Source: Rhizobiales bacterium UBA1912
GTDB taxonomy: Bacteria; Pseudomonadota; Alphaproteobacteria; Rhizobiales; Devosiaceae
Reading direction: 5' to 3'
Assembly: GCA_002337455.1 (NCBI GenBank)
Contig: DDGC01000002.1
Location: forward strand, 62,001 to 126,000
Length of the DNA: 64,000 bases
Of this stretch, positions 43,503 through 52,996 are shown in pieces. The translations under genes were made by a program, and so were the position numbers. Every line of letters starts with the position of its first letter. Position 1 is the first letter of the stretch. The notes under the pieces were generated by a model. That model did not search any database, was not told where the DNA came from, and saw nothing but the letters and a program-made list of their open reading frames with translations.

Positions 43503-44816
43503 CTAGGGCATTACCAGCCACAGCGTGATGGCCGGGAAGGCGACGATTAGCGCTATCCGGACGACGTCAACCGCCCAGAACCACAGCACGCCTCGGAACA
43601 TGGTTCCCAGGCTGACCTCTGGAAGCACGGATCGCAGAACGAAGACGTTCATACCTACCGGCGGCGTTATCAGACTGATTTCCGTCGCCACGACCACGAT
43701 GATCGCAAACCAGATCAGGATCATGTCGGGATCAGCCAATGGACCGGCGCCGAAGTCGAGTTGCATGACCAAGGGGTAGAATACCGGAACCGTCAAAAGC
43801 ACCATGGAGAGGCTTTCGAGTACGGTTCCAAGGACCAGATAGGTGACCACGATGAGGCCTATGACGACCCAGGGACCAAGATTAAGGTTCTGTACCAGGT
43901 CTGAAAGCGCATCGGGAAGACCGGCAAAAGTGATGAAATTGCCGAATATCTCGGCACCGATGATGATGGCGAAAATCATCGCCGTAGCCACGGCGGCGTC
44001 AAGCAGCGCCCCCCAGAGGGCCTTTCGAGTCAGTCCGCCGACCACGGCGGCAATGACCACAGACGCCGCGGCGCCCATACCGGCGGCCTCGATCGGCGTG
44101 AAAACGCCACCATATATGCCACCCATGATGAAGACGAACAGAGCAATGGTGGCGAGTACGCCGACCAAGTCATTGCGCGACATCGGCACTGGTTCGCCGA
44201 CCTCCGGGGCAAGCGAGGGATCGACGCGAACGCTGACCATCACCGCTATGAGATAGAGCGCAACACCTAGCAGACCGGGCACAATGCCGGCTATGAACAG
44301 TTTTCCGATGTCACTCTCGGTCAACAGTCCATAGATGATCAGTATGACCGACGGCGGGATGAGGATGCCGAGCGTTCCGCCGGCAGCGATCGCACCCGTC
44401 GCCAGACTGTCATGGTATCCAAAGCGGCGCATGGAAGGCATGGCGACCTTGGACATGGTGGCCGCCGTCGCAAGCGATGAGCCGCAGACCGCGGAAAATC
44501 CGCCGCAGGACAGGATCGTGGCCATCGCCAGACCGCCCCGCATGCGCCCGAAGACTCGGTCCGCGCCGCTGAACAGACCTTTGGCGATACCTGAACTCGC
44601 CAGAATATTGCCCATGAAAATAAAAAGCGGAACGACCGAGAGCGTGTAGCTCATGCCCGTTTCGAGCACGGCGTTGCCGATCATCGCGCCGGAGGCCTCC
44701 ACGCCACGCATGGCCGCGAAGCCAGCGCCGCCGACAATGGCCATGGCGAAGGCGATCGGCACGCGCAGAAAGACCAGAGCGAGCAGAATGCCAATGGCTA
44801 TCAACGACAGGGTCAA
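43503..44816 (-). CDS. dctM: TRAP transporter large permease
   Basis: A 437-residue inner-membrane subunit that carries the solute channel of a TRAP (DctPQM) transporter, driven by an ion gradient. About twelve hydrophobic segments; family motifs PLFIFMGNILASSGIAKGL, GGTLGILIPPSVILIIYGLLTESDIGKLF and EISLITPPVGMNVFVL. The start is a TTG that overlaps the dctQ stop (TTGA), with GAGGAGA upstream. It is the last gene of a dctP-Q-M operon that sits beside hpaBC, so its substrate could be an aromatic acid. Confidence 0.95.
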   Translation of the reverse strand: MTLSLIAIGILLALVFLRVPIAFAMAIVGGAGFAAMRGVEASGAMIGNAVLETGMSYTLSVVPLFIFMGNILASSGIAKGLFSGADRVFGRMRGGLAMATILSCGGFSAVCGSSLATAATMSKVAMPSMRRFGYHDSLATGAIAAGGTLGILIPPSVILIIYGLLTESDIGKLFIAGIVPGLLGVALYLIAVMVSVRVDPSLAPEVGEPVPMSRNDLVGVLATIALFVFIMGGIYGGVFTPIEAAGMGAAASVVIAAVVGGLTRKALWGALLDAAVATAMIFAIIIGAEIFGNFITFAGLPDALSDLVQNLNLGPWVVIGLIVVTYLVLGTVLESLSMVLLTVPVFYPLVMQLDFGAGPLADPDMILIWFAIIVVVATEISLITPPVGMNVFVLRSVLPEVSLGTMFRGVLWFWAVDVVRIALIVAFPAITLWLVMP

Positions 44817-45259
44817 GGTTCTCTCCTCAAGACAGCAACTATGGCCGACGTTGTGCAACTCAGGACGCCGACCACGCCCAAGGCCCAAAGGGGAAGTTCA
44901 AGGCCGGGTGTGCGCTTGTTCGATTCCATCAAGTCTTCGGTGAGGATGACCAGGCGGAACGCAAAGTAGAGCAGCACAACCGCCATAACCGCACCTCCAA
45001 TCCGAGCCAATAAGCGGCTGACCCTGGCAGGCATAATGGAAACAAGCAGATCAACCTCGACGTGACCGCCCTTGGCCGTGGTCAGCGGCAAGGCGACAAA
45101 TACCAGCGCGCCCAGCAAGACCTGCGTCACTTCGAACGCGCCCATCATCGGCCTGTTCAAGAAGTAGCGCCCGACAACATCGACGCTGGTGACGAGGACG
45201 AGCCCCGCCACCAGAAGCGCTGCGGCGGCCTCAAGCAGCAGCCGCAACCGGGCAATCAC
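44813..45259 (-). CDS. dctQ: TRAP transporter small permease
   Basis: A 148-residue four-helix inner-membrane subunit, with the DctQ signature VTSVDVVGRYFLNRPMMGAFEVTQVLLGALVFVALP and TAKGGHVEVDLL. It links the binding protein to the large permease. Its start overlaps the dctP stop and its stop the dctM start, both by 4 bases. Confidence 0.94.
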   Translation of the reverse strand: MIARLRLLLEAAAALLVAGLVLVTSVDVVGRYFLNRPMMGAFEVTQVLLGALVFVALPLTTAKGGHVEVDLLVSIMPARVSRLLARIGGAVMAVVLLYFAFRLVILTEDLMESNKRTPGLELPLWALGVVGVLSCTTSAIVAVLRREP

Positions 45260-46269
45260 GGAGTGACCCCGGTGATTTGACGGAATGCGGCAAGCGCCGC
45301 GAGGCCATCATAGTCGGTGCCGAGAGAGGTTGCCCATTCAGCTTCCAGCTCGGCGGAGCGGGCGCGGATGGCGTCCACGACCTCCTGGCCGGCCGGCGCG
45401 ACCGCGACATCGGCGGCACTGGCGGCGGCTTCGCCGGCGTCGTCGGCGATGTTCCATGCCGATCCGACAAGCTTGGCGAAAGCAGCGCCGGAAACTGCAC
45501 TGATGGCGGCCTGATCCTCTGGCGAGATCGCGTCCCACTTGGCTTGGTTCATCACCAGAAACCAAGTGGTGTTGTAAATGCCGCCGGGCAGCGTGGTGGA
45601 ATGGGTGAGATGCTCGCCCAGGTTGAACGAAGCGATGGAATCCTGCGGAAAAGCCACGCCATCGACCACGCCGCGTGACAGGTTTTCGTAGACCTCTCCC
45701 GAAGGCATGAAGACCGGCTCTACACCGAACCCGCTTAGCAGGTCCGCCACATAGCCACCCGGAACGCGGAGCTTAAGCCCCTGGAGATCGGCTATGGTGC
45801 CAATCGAGCGCTCGGTGTTGTGCAGCATGCCGGGGCCATGCATGAACAGGCTGAGCAGGTGAGTACCTTCGTGCTCCTCGGCGGCGCCGAGTTGTTCGGT
45901 GTAAACAGTCCAGAACGCTTCCGAGTTCGCTACGGCATCGTCACCCAGAAAGCTGAACTGACCGAGGCGCGCCTTGATGAAGCGATCGTCTTCCGTGAAA
46001 GAGTGAAGGCCATAGGTAATGTCGGCGATGCCATCCCTGGCCATGTCGAAGTGGGACGGCGGGCTGCCAAGCGACTTGGCCAGAACGCGGACGGTTACGC
46101 GCCCCTCGGTAACACGACTGACTTCCTCACCCCAAGGCTCGATGGCGTCGGTCACAATTGCATGGCTCGGCGGCAGCCAGCTGGACAGTATCAACTCTTC
46201 GGCGGACGCCGCCAGACTGCCGGACAGCGTAAAGGCACAGCCCAGTAGTGTTAGCTTGAATGCGTTCAT
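45256..46269 (-). CDS. dctP: TRAP transporter substrate-binding protein
   Basis: A 337-residue periplasmic binding protein with a signal peptide (SGSLAASAEE). The DctP fold shows LSSWLPPSHAIVTDAIEPWGEEV near the N-terminus and the conserved Arg region in DLQGLKLRVPGGYVADLL, which usually binds a carboxylate; GEVYENLSRGVVDGVAFP follows. The start at 46269 has AGGAGGA before it, rejecting a longer upstream frame. TTAA-CATA-TTAA at 46317-46328 may be a promoter element or operator. Ligand unknown. Confidence 0.94.
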   Translation of the reverse strand: MNAFKLTLLGCAFTLSGSLAASAEELILSSWLPPSHAIVTDAIEPWGEEVSRVTEGRVTVRVLAKSLGSPPSHFDMARDGIADITYGLHSFTEDDRFIKARLGQFSFLGDDAVANSEAFWTVYTEQLGAAEEHEGTHLLSLFMHGPGMLHNTERSIGTIADLQGLKLRVPGGYVADLLSGFGVEPVFMPSGEVYENLSRGVVDGVAFPQDSIASFNLGEHLTHSTTLPGGIYNTTWFLVMNQAKWDAISPEDQAAISAVSGAAFAKLVGSAWNIADDAGEAAASAADVAVAPAGQEVVDAIRARSAELEAEWATSLGTDYDGLAALAAFRQITGVTP

Positions 46270-46413
46270 TTTTTCCTCCTTAGGCATGCGGGCTCCCCAC
46301 CCGGCATAGCATATACTTAACATATTAAATAAATTGCCCTGTCAAGTGTATCCAAAGCGATTTCATATATTGGGCGCCACTTAATTCCCGGCGGCACCAT
46401 GTTCCTCCTTTCA

Positions 46414-46929
46414 TTACCCGCCGAAGCTTCCCAGGCTCGGGGGTGGCAGGTGGACGTAGCTGCGATCCATGTAGAGCAGCGCACGCCCATCGGTCCGGAC
46501 ACGCGCGCAGAGCACGCGTCCGATCATCACATTGTGGGTCCCCACCATATGGACGGTCTCCATCTCGCAGTCGAAATTGACAATGGCATCGCTGAGGCCG
46601 GGCATGCCCGAGGCCATGGACGTCCACTCGGCGGCGGCGTAGCGCTCATCCATGTCTTGCGCGCCGCCAGCAAACTTTCCGGCCAGATGCATATGTTCGT
46701 GCGTCAGGACATTTACGCAGAAGCGACGGTTCTGCATGAACAGGCTTGCCTGCTGCGACTTGTTGTTCATGCAGACCAGAAGCGTGGGCGGCTCGTCCGA
46801 GACGCTGCACATGGCAGTGGCGGTGAAGCCGCCCCGGCCGGCCGGGCCATCGGTGGTGATGATGTTGACCGGCGCGCAAACCCTGGCCATCGCGTCCCGA
46901 AATTCGGCCCTGGATATGGTGGAAATCAT
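46414..46929 (-). CDS. hpaC: Flavin reductase component of a two-component monooxygenase
   Basis: A 171-residue NAD(P)H:flavin reductase with the flavin-binding split-barrel fold: RVCAPVNIITTDGPAGRGGFTATAMCSVSDEPPTLLVCMN and NVLTHEHMHLAGKFAGG. It supplies FADH2 to the oxygenase encoded directly upstream, 8 bp away. The start at 46929 has GAGGTG upstream. The symbol follows similarity to HpaC; a broader role as any HpaB-partner reductase is equally possible. Confidence 0.88.
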   Translation of the reverse strand: MISTISRAEFRDAMARVCAPVNIITTDGPAGRGGFTATAMCSVSDEPPTLLVCMNNKSQQASLFMQNRRFCVNVLTHEHMHLAGKFAGGAQDMDERYAAAEWTSMASGMPGLSDAIVNFDCEMETVHMVGTHNVMIGRVLCARVRTDGRALLYMDRSYVHLPPPSLGSFGG

Positions 46930-46937
46930 GGCCCACC

Positions 46938-48497
46938 TCACTCCGCCGCGTTGCGGGTTGTTTCTGCACCCAGCGGGGGCAGCCATGTCTGGCCGGTCCA
47001 GCCGTTCTGATCATAGTCGGCCATGCACTGGTCAACGAGCGCTTCCATTTCCCGGAGCCGTCCACCTCGTTCAGCACCCTTGAGCACCTGAAGCCGCACC
47101 TCTTCAGGCGCGCCGGCATAGTTCAGCTCGTAGAGGGCGTGGCGACCGCCAAATTCGGTACCGGTGGCGTCCCAAAGCAGCTTCATGATCTTGATGCGCT
47201 CAACATGGCCCATATCGTTGGACCCTCGGACATACTGGGCGAGGTAGCGATCGATCTCGGGATTGTCGAAGTCCTTGGTCGAGGACGGCAGGTAGATAAG
47301 GCCCGAGGCCACGACGCGGCGGATGATGTCGATGACGCGAGGGTAAGCCTCCGACATGAAGGTACGGTAGCTCAGCGCCGCCTCAAGGTTGGGCAGCACG
47401 GCCCCATCGGCCCACGGAATGGGATTGTAGGCCATGGCATTGGAATACGACCAGAACTGATGCCGGATAGCGATAACCTCGCCGAGCATGGCCTGATTGC
47501 CGCGGAAGGCATCGCCGCCGGTCGCCCGCAGGGCCTTGGCGAGCAGGCCTGCGAGAAAATCGAGCTTCACCGCAAGACGCGTGCAGCCCTGGAAACAATA
47601 TCCATGCATAAAGCCTGACGCGGGGTGGAAGGACAGGATCTTGCCGGCGTCACGCAGCACCAGCACGTCTTCCCAGGGCACGAAGACATCGTCGAGCACG
47701 AGGATCGCGTCATTCTCGTCGAAGCGCGAGGACAGAGGATAATCGAAAGGTTGGCCGACCGTATTGGCGGTTTGTTCGTAGGACACGCGGCAGAACATTT
47801 TTACGCCCGGGGCGTTCATCGGCAAAATGAACATCACCGAGAGCGAAGGGTCTTCCGTCACCGTCGCCGAGCTCTGGGCCAGAAAATTGTAGTGCGTCAG
47901 GGCCGACGAGGTCGCGACGACCTTGGCACCGGACACATAGATGCCGGCATCGGTTTCCTTGGTGATGTGGACGAAAACGTCCTTCACCGCATCGGCTGAT
48001 TTGTGCCGGTCGATGGGTGGGTTGACGATGGCATGGTTCATGAACAATGCGGCTTCCTGGGCCCGCTTGTGCCAGGCCAGAGCGTTGTCCTTGAAGGGGC
48101 CATACCAATCAGCATTGGCGCCCAAAGTGTTCATGAGTGCCGCCTTGTAGTCGGCAGTGCGCCCCATCCAGCCATAGGACATCCGAGCCCAGCTCGCGAT
48201 CGCACCTTGCTGTGCGACCAGATCGTCGGCAGAGCGGGCCACGCGGAAATATTTGTGGGTATAGCCGCCCGATCCGGTGTCGGTTGGGCTGGTCAGCGTG
48301 TCCTTGGTGGCGGGATCGTGCAAGGCATCATAGAGCCGGGCCAACGAACGCGCCGAGTTGCGCATCGAAGGGTGTTCGACGACATTCTTGATCCTTTCAC
48401 CGTTGATGTAAACTTCACGGCCATCGTCCAGGCTCGCCAGGTATTCGGCGCCTGTGAATGGCCTCCCCTTATCGCTACGGACGTCTTCTGCGCGCAT
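46938..48497 (-). CDS. hpaB: HpaB-like FADH2-dependent monooxygenase
   Basis: A 519-residue flavin-dependent hydroxylase of the 4-hydroxyphenylacetate 3-hydroxylase family, related to PvcC and acyl-CoA dehydrogenases. N-terminal RPFTGAEYLASLDDGREVYINGERI, then HKYFRVARSADDL, ITKETDAGIYVSGAKVVATS and the SRFDENDAILVLDDVFVPWEDVLVLRD block fit the family. It inserts a hydroxyl group into a phenolic substrate using reduced flavin from the partner reductase. GAGGAGA precedes the ATG. The real substrate could differ from 4-hydroxyphenylacetate, since no ring-cleavage genes are present in the window. Confidence 0.9.
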   Translation of the reverse strand: MRAEDVRSDKGRPFTGAEYLASLDDGREVYINGERIKNVVEHPSMRNSARSLARLYDALHDPATKDTLTSPTDTGSGGYTHKYFRVARSADDLVAQQGAIASWARMSYGWMGRTADYKAALMNTLGANADWYGPFKDNALAWHKRAQEAALFMNHAIVNPPIDRHKSADAVKDVFVHITKETDAGIYVSGAKVVATSSALTHYNFLAQSSATVTEDPSLSVMFILPMNAPGVKMFCRVSYEQTANTVGQPFDYPLSSRFDENDAILVLDDVFVPWEDVLVLRDAGKILSFHPASGFMHGYCFQGCTRLAVKLDFLAGLLAKALRATGGDAFRGNQAMLGEVIAIRHQFWSYSNAMAYNPIPWADGAVLPNLEAALSYRTFMSEAYPRVIDIIRRVVASGLIYLPSSTKDFDNPEIDRYLAQYVRGSNDMGHVERIKIMKLLWDATGTEFGGRHALYELNYAGAPEEVRLQVLKGAERGGRLREMEALVDQCMADYDQNGWTGQTWLPPLGAETTRNAAE

Positions 48498-48585
48498 CTT
48501 GTTTCTCCTCGTTCCTCGAAGCGTATGCGCAGGAGATGCAGGTGAGGGATGGACAAAGCAGGCAATTCGCTGGCACTTTTCGCAA

Positions 48586-49452
48586 ATGAACCCCGGTCGC
48601 GACATTCCGAGCTACTTCGTTTACGGCGAGCCAAGTCGGCCGATCGACATCGGATTCTTCCATGTTGAGGCAGTGCGAGAGCGCAATTCAGTGCATATGG
48701 GCACGGTCGAGCCACACCAGCACGCTGATATGGCGCAGGTCACATTCTGGACTTCGGGTGAAGGTGTGTACCAGATCGACGAAAACGACTGGCACTTTTC
48801 GGCCCCGGCCGTAAGTTTCGTGGCCAGCCGGACAGTGCACGGCTTTCGCGTTGCCGACCACTCGGATGCAATTGTGCTGTCAATGGCCGACGCGCAATTG
48901 GCAGCTTTGCGAAGCGGGACAGACCTGCGCCTCGACCATTCAGTGTTCGCTACGGGGAAGGGCGGAGAATGGCCCCTACTGGAGCGCGTGATGACCCTGC
49001 TGCTCACCCAGTACCGCTTGGGCGCCCCAGCGGCTACAGCTCTCATGTCGAGCCTTTCGCTCACCGCGCTGAACTACATTGCGCGGCTGTCCGGCGAAGC
49101 TCTGTCGCCTTCGGCGCCCGCCCAGGAAAGAACCATCTACGCGTTTCGCAATCTCATGGAGGAGCAAAGCTCCAGCAGTTGGACCCTACAAGACTATGCC
49201 AGCGCCATCGGCACCAGCCCGCATCGGCTCGACCTCGCAGCAAAGAGCATTCTGGGAAAGTCGGTCAAGCAGGCGATACTCGACCGGCGCCTGCTTGAAG
49301 CCAAGCGCTTGCTACGCTTCACCATTCGCACGATCGAGGACATCGGCTATTCGCTGGGCTTTGAAGATCCATCCTATTTCTCGCGGTTCTTTCGCCGCAT
49401 GACCGGCCTTTCACCCTCGGCATGGCGGGCGAAGGAAACCGGACAGGACTGA
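48586..49452 (+). CDS. hpaA: AraC family activator (HpaA/PobR-like)
   Basis: A 289-residue regulator with an N-terminal cupin-like sensor (HMGTVEPHQHADMAQVTFWTSGEGVYQID) and C-terminal AraC double helix-turn-helix (TLQDYASAIGTSPHRLDLAAK and TIEDIGYSLGFEDPSYFSRFFRR). It resembles HpaA, the activator of hpaBC, and is divergent from hpaB with an 88-bp gap. The ATG at 48586 was chosen because the longer frame upstream overlaps hpaB. Convergent with the MarR gene, adjacent end to end. Confidence 0.85.
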   Translation: MNPGRDIPSYFVYGEPSRPIDIGFFHVEAVRERNSVHMGTVEPHQHADMAQVTFWTSGEGVYQIDENDWHFSAPAVSFVASRTVHGFRVADHSDAIVLSMADAQLAALRSGTDLRLDHSVFATGKGGEWPLLERVMTLLLTQYRLGAPAATALMSSLSLTALNYIARLSGEALSPSAPAQERTIYAFRNLMEEQSSSSWTLQDYASAIGTSPHRLDLAAKSILGKSVKQAILDRRLLEAKRLLRFTIRTIEDIGYSLGFEDPSYFSRFFRRMTGLSPSAWRAKETGQD

Positions 49453-49920
49453 CTACTGCCCGCTGAACGCGGCAAGTTCATCGAGCATATCCAGAAGCTG
49501 CTCCAGTCGTTGGCTGCCGAAATGCCCTTCAAGCTGCGCATAAATCTGCCGGCTCTCCGGTGACACGTCCTCGATGATCGCCAAGCCAGCCGGGGTAATC
49601 GTCAGCAGCGTTCTGCGGCCATCGTCGGCGTCCTTTTCCCTGGCAATGAGATTTCTTTCCTCGAGCGACCGGATGATCCGCGTCAGGCTGGGTGCCAGGA
49701 TGAATGCGCGACGCACGACCTCTGTGGCGTCAACCTGCCCATACTCAGCCAGCACGCGGATTACCCGCCATTGCTGCTCAGTGATGTCATGCGCGGCCAG
49801 TATCGGCCTGAAATGGCCCATTACAGCCTCGCGTGCCCGCAGCAAGGCAATGGGTAGTGAGCGTTGCGTCTTGCGCGGCATCAGCGCGTCGGGCCGCGAT
49901 GAATCGAACGATTGTGTCAT
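49453..49920 (-). CDS. hpaR: MarR family repressor, HpaR-like
   Basis: A 155-residue MarR protein with LPIALLRAREAVMGHFRPILAAHDITEQQWRVIRVL, typical of the HpaR repressor of the homoprotocatechuate operon, and the wing EKDADDGRRTLLTITPAG. Its start is preceded by a GGTTA-CA-TAACC dyad. It may control the hpaBC-TRAP genes, the TctABC-CoA cluster, or both; the usual HpaR targets (meta-cleavage genes) are not here. Confidence 0.88.
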   Translation of the reverse strand: MTQSFDSSRPDALMPRKTQRSLPIALLRAREAVMGHFRPILAAHDITEQQWRVIRVLAEYGQVDATEVVRRAFILAPSLTRIIRSLEERNLIAREKDADDGRRTLLTITPAGLAIIEDVSPESRQIYAQLEGHFGSQRLEQLLDMLDELAAFSGQ

Positions 49921-49933
49921 GGAAAACCGCCTC

Positions 49934-49945
49934 GGTTACATAACC
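49934..49945. promoter_or_regulatory. Candidate HpaR-like operator
   Basis: GGTTA-CA-TAACC, 14 bp before the hpaR-like start, flanked by C/G on both sides. Short, so only suggestive. Confidence 0.4.
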
Positions 49946-50143
49946 CGATAGCAGCCGCGCACTGTCATGCCAACCGCACCCGGCACCGATCGACACTTTG
50001 CTTAAACTAAAATGGGAGGGCCGGTGACCATCGCAAACCGAGTGCTGCCCCGGCCCGTGACGCATCGTCACCTAGATCGTATAGTTGCAGCGATCCCTAC
50101 GATGACTGTAGTGCCCGCATGGACTTAATTCGTCAGGCTTGTC

Positions 50144-51655
50144 CTACGGATGAACAGCCCTTGTTTTTCTGGCTTTCATAAAGGGCGCAACGACGGTCCA
50201 AACGAGCAGCAGGGCGGAGATAAACATGACCGTTGCGCTGATCGGGCGATCGATGAAGGTCGTGAAGTCGCCGCGCGAAAGCAGCATGGCGCGGCGGAAG
50301 TGTTCTTCCATCAACGGTCCCAGGACAAAGCCAAGCAACAGGGGCGCCGCCGGGAACGCCAGCCAGCGCATAAGGCAGCCTAAGGCGCCGAAGACCACGA
50401 TCATCATCACATCGAAACTCGATGAATTGATCGAATAGGTCCCGATGCAAATGAAAACGAGGATGGCCGGGAACAAGAGGTTATAGGGGACCAGCAACAG
50501 CCTCACCCAGATGCCGATCATGGGGATGTTGAGGATGAGCAGCATCAGATTGCCGATCCAGAAGCTCATGATCAGCCCCCAGAACAGTCCGGGCTGTGTC
50601 GTCATCAGTGAGGGACCAGGCGCAATGCCGTTGATGGTCAGTGCGCCAAGCATCAGCGCCATAGTCGCACTGCCGGGGATGCCCAGAGCCAAAGTAGGAA
50701 TGAAGGCGGTCTGATCGGCTGCGTTGTTGGCCGCTTCGGGCGCCACAACGCCCTCGATCGCGCCATGTCCGAACCGCTGGGGTTCCTTGGCGACACGCTT
50801 TTCAAGTGCATAGGACATAAAGGAAGCGATGGAAGGTCCGGTACCGGGCAATGTACCAAAGAACGATCCCAAGCCGGTGCCACGAAGTATTGGCAGCCAA
50901 GAACGCCTGAGGTCGTCCGAGGTCGGCTTCATAGCCCTGAACGTAACCGACGACCTATCGATGGGTTTGCGTTCACTCGACCCGACGCTGGAGACGACTT
51001 CGGCAACACCAAACAGACCCATGGCAAGACCGACAAGGCTGATCCCGTTGGCCAATTCCAGGAATCCAAAGCTGAAGCGGGTTTGGCCAGAATAGATGTC
51101 CATGCCGAAGGTCCCCAGGACGATGCCCAGCACGACCATCCCCAGCCCCTTGGCGGCGGAGCCGTCCGAAATTGCAGATGCGGCCACCAGACCCAGCACC
51201 ATCAACGCAAAATAGTCCGCCGACCCGAACTGCAGCGCGTAGCGGGCGATGACGGGCGCAAAGCCCATGAGGATGACGATGGCGATCGAAGCGCCGATAA
51301 AAGAGGCGACCGTTGTCATCAGAAGCGCAACGCCACCTCTGCCCTGCTGAGCCATCGGGTAACCGTCAAGGCAGGCCACAGCGCTTGAGGTGGTGCCGGG
51401 AATGTTGAGCAGGATCGCGGCCGTTGACCCACCATAGGCGGTGCCGTACCAGATCCCGCCAAGCATGATGAGCGCGGTGGTGGGATCGAAGTGGTAGGTC
51501 AGAGGCAACAGCATGGAAATGGCGGTTAGCGGCCCGATGCCGGGCAGGACGCCAACCAGCATGCCGACGAACACACCGACAAAACAATAGAGCAGATTGA
51601 CCGGGGTAACTGCGGTCTCAAGTCCGATGGCAACGTTACCCAGAAGTTCGATCAT
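50144..51655 (-). CDS. tctA: Tripartite tricarboxylate transporter, large permease
   Basis: A 503-residue inner-membrane protein of the TctA family with about twelve hydrophobic segments and the hallmarks GVLPGIGPLTAISMLLPLTYHFDPTTALIMLGGIWYGTAYGG, SFFGTLPGTGPSIASFMSYALEKRV and PEAANNAADQTAFIPTLALGIPGSATMAL. With TctB and TctC it imports carboxylic acids using an ion gradient. The ATG at 51655 overlaps the tctB stop (ATGA). It is the last gene of the long minus-strand operon. Confidence 0.96.
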   Translation of the reverse strand: MIELLGNVAIGLETAVTPVNLLYCFVGVFVGMLVGVLPGIGPLTAISMLLPLTYHFDPTTALIMLGGIWYGTAYGGSTAAILLNIPGTTSSAVACLDGYPMAQQGRGGVALLMTTVASFIGASIAIVILMGFAPVIARYALQFGSADYFALMVLGLVAASAISDGSAAKGLGMVVLGIVLGTFGMDIYSGQTRFSFGFLELANGISLVGLAMGLFGVAEVVSSVGSSERKPIDRSSVTFRAMKPTSDDLRRSWLPILRGTGLGSFFGTLPGTGPSIASFMSYALEKRVAKEPQRFGHGAIEGVVAPEAANNAADQTAFIPTLALGIPGSATMALMLGALTINGIAPGPSLMTTQPGLFWGLIMSFWIGNLMLLILNIPMIGIWVRLLLVPYNLLFPAILVFICIGTYSINSSSFDVMMIVVFGALGCLMRWLAFPAAPLLLGFVLGPLMEEHFRRAMLLSRGDFTTFIDRPISATVMFISALLLVWTVVAPFMKARKTRAVHP

Positions 51656-52104
51656 AGCGTCCACCGGAACATGATGAAGGGCAGATTGAGCCCGACAACG
51701 AATATGAGATAGCTCATGACGCTCATCACCGCCGACACGATAATGGCGTTGACGATGCTGAAGTGGCGATCGCCGAGTGAGGAGATCAGGACGAGGATCG
51801 TGATTGCCGGCGCCAGCCCGAAACGAGGGATGGCAAGCGCAAAGCAGATGATCGATATCAGAACGAACACCAGGGGTCTGAGCGGAACCTTGCCCCAGCC
51901 CGCCGCGTCATTGCGCAGGAAAGCAGGAATGATGACCAAAATGCCCAGCAGGGCCATAATCACTCCCGCACCGAACGGGAACATGCCCGGCCCCATACGT
52001 TGAGCGGTACCCAAAGCATAGTGGGTCGCCGCATAGAGCGCGACCGCGCTGCCGGCCACAAGCAGGAGCACCCCGCCAAGAAAGTCGCGTTTGTCCTGAA
52101 TCAT
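51652..52104 (-). CDS. tctB: Tripartite tricarboxylate transporter, small permease
   Basis: A 150-residue TctB with four hydrophobic segments (FLGGVLLLVAGSAVALYAA, FPFGAGVIMALLGILVIIP, LVFVLISIICFALAIPRFG and the final pair). GGAG lies 7 bases before the ATG. It couples to tctA by a 4-base overlap. Confidence 0.92.
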   Translation of the reverse strand: MIQDKRDFLGGVLLLVAGSAVALYAATHYALGTAQRMGPGMFPFGAGVIMALLGILVIIPAFLRNDAAGWGKVPLRPLVFVLISIICFALAIPRFGLAPAITILVLISSLGDRHFSIVNAIIVSAVMSVMSYLIFVVGLNLPFIMFRWTL

Positions 52105-52126
52105 CGTTGGCTCCCGGTTTGATGCA

Positions 52127-52996
52127 TCAGAGTGAGAGCCGTTGCCTGACCGCCTGGGCCGTAGCGAGGGGGGACGCGCAGATCGTAGCGCCTGCCGCTG
52201 CAAGGCGTTCGATCTTAGACGCCGCCGTTTCGGAGGCATTGCGGGCCAGCGCCCCGGCATGACCCAGCGTGCGCCCCTCGGGGGCGCTACGACCCACAAT
52301 CATCGTGAAGATCGGCTTGGAGATTTCCGCCATGGCATCGGCCAACTCAGCCTCCTTGCCACCGCCGATCTCGCCCACCACAACGATCGCATCGGTCTCC
52401 GGGTCGGCGTCGAACAATCTGGCGTATTCGACCGGCCGGCGGCCGACAATGGAATCCCCGCCGATCGAGATTGCGGTGCTCTGGCCCACGCCATTGGCGG
52501 TGAGCGCACGCAGCATGGCGATCGAAAGCGTGCCGCTCCGCGAAATGACGCCCACACGACCCGGCACCCCAAAAGCCGGCGGCAGACCGCACAGCATGCC
52601 CTGCCCCGGGCTCAACACCCCGAGTGAGTTCGGGCCGATCACCCAGGTGCCTTTGGCCCGGGCATGAGCAAGAGCAGGCATGATATCGTGGACCGGCGCA
52701 TGTTCTGCCGTTGCAGCGGCCAGCTTGATGCCGCCCTCGGCCGCTTCGATAATGGCATCGGCTACACCGAAAGCCGGAGTGTAGATGACCGACGTATCGG
52801 CTCCTGTCTGACTGACCGCTTGGGCCACAGTGTCAAAAACCGGTAGATCCAGATAGGTGGTGCCGCCAGATCCCGCAGCAACACCGGCCACAATATCGGT
52901 ACCAGCCTCACGCATCTGCCCGATCATGCTCCGGGCATAGGCAGAATGAACGTTCTGGATGATCACGAGGTTGTGGCGGTTGAGAAGTATGCTCAT
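52127..52996 (-). CDS. Succinyl-CoA synthetase alpha-like subunit (acid-CoA ligase)
   Basis: A 289-residue CoA-binding and ligase subunit. It has an N-terminal Rossmann CoA-binding domain (VIIQNVHSAYARSMIGQMREAG, VAAGSGGT), GVISRSGTLSIAM, and the phospho-histidine in GRTLGHAGA at residue 246, the same place as in E. coli SucD. So it should form a phospho-enzyme with ATP. The set differs from a TCA-cycle enzyme in context and is likely a malate-CoA-ligase-like or other organic-acid-CoA ligase. Its ATG shares one base with the beta-subunit stop. Confidence 0.88.
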   Translation of the reverse strand: MSILLNRHNLVIIQNVHSAYARSMIGQMREAGTDIVAGVAAGSGGTTYLDLPVFDTVAQAVSQTGADTSVIYTPAFGVADAIIEAAEGGIKLAAATAEHAPVHDIMPALAHARAKGTWVIGPNSLGVLSPGQGMLCGLPPAFGVPGRVGVISRSGTLSIAMLRALTANGVGQSTAISIGGDSIVGRRPVEYARLFDADPETDAIVVVGEIGGGKEAELADAMAEISKPIFTMIVGRSAPEGRTLGHAGALARNASETAASKIERLAAAGATICASPLATAQAVRQRLSL

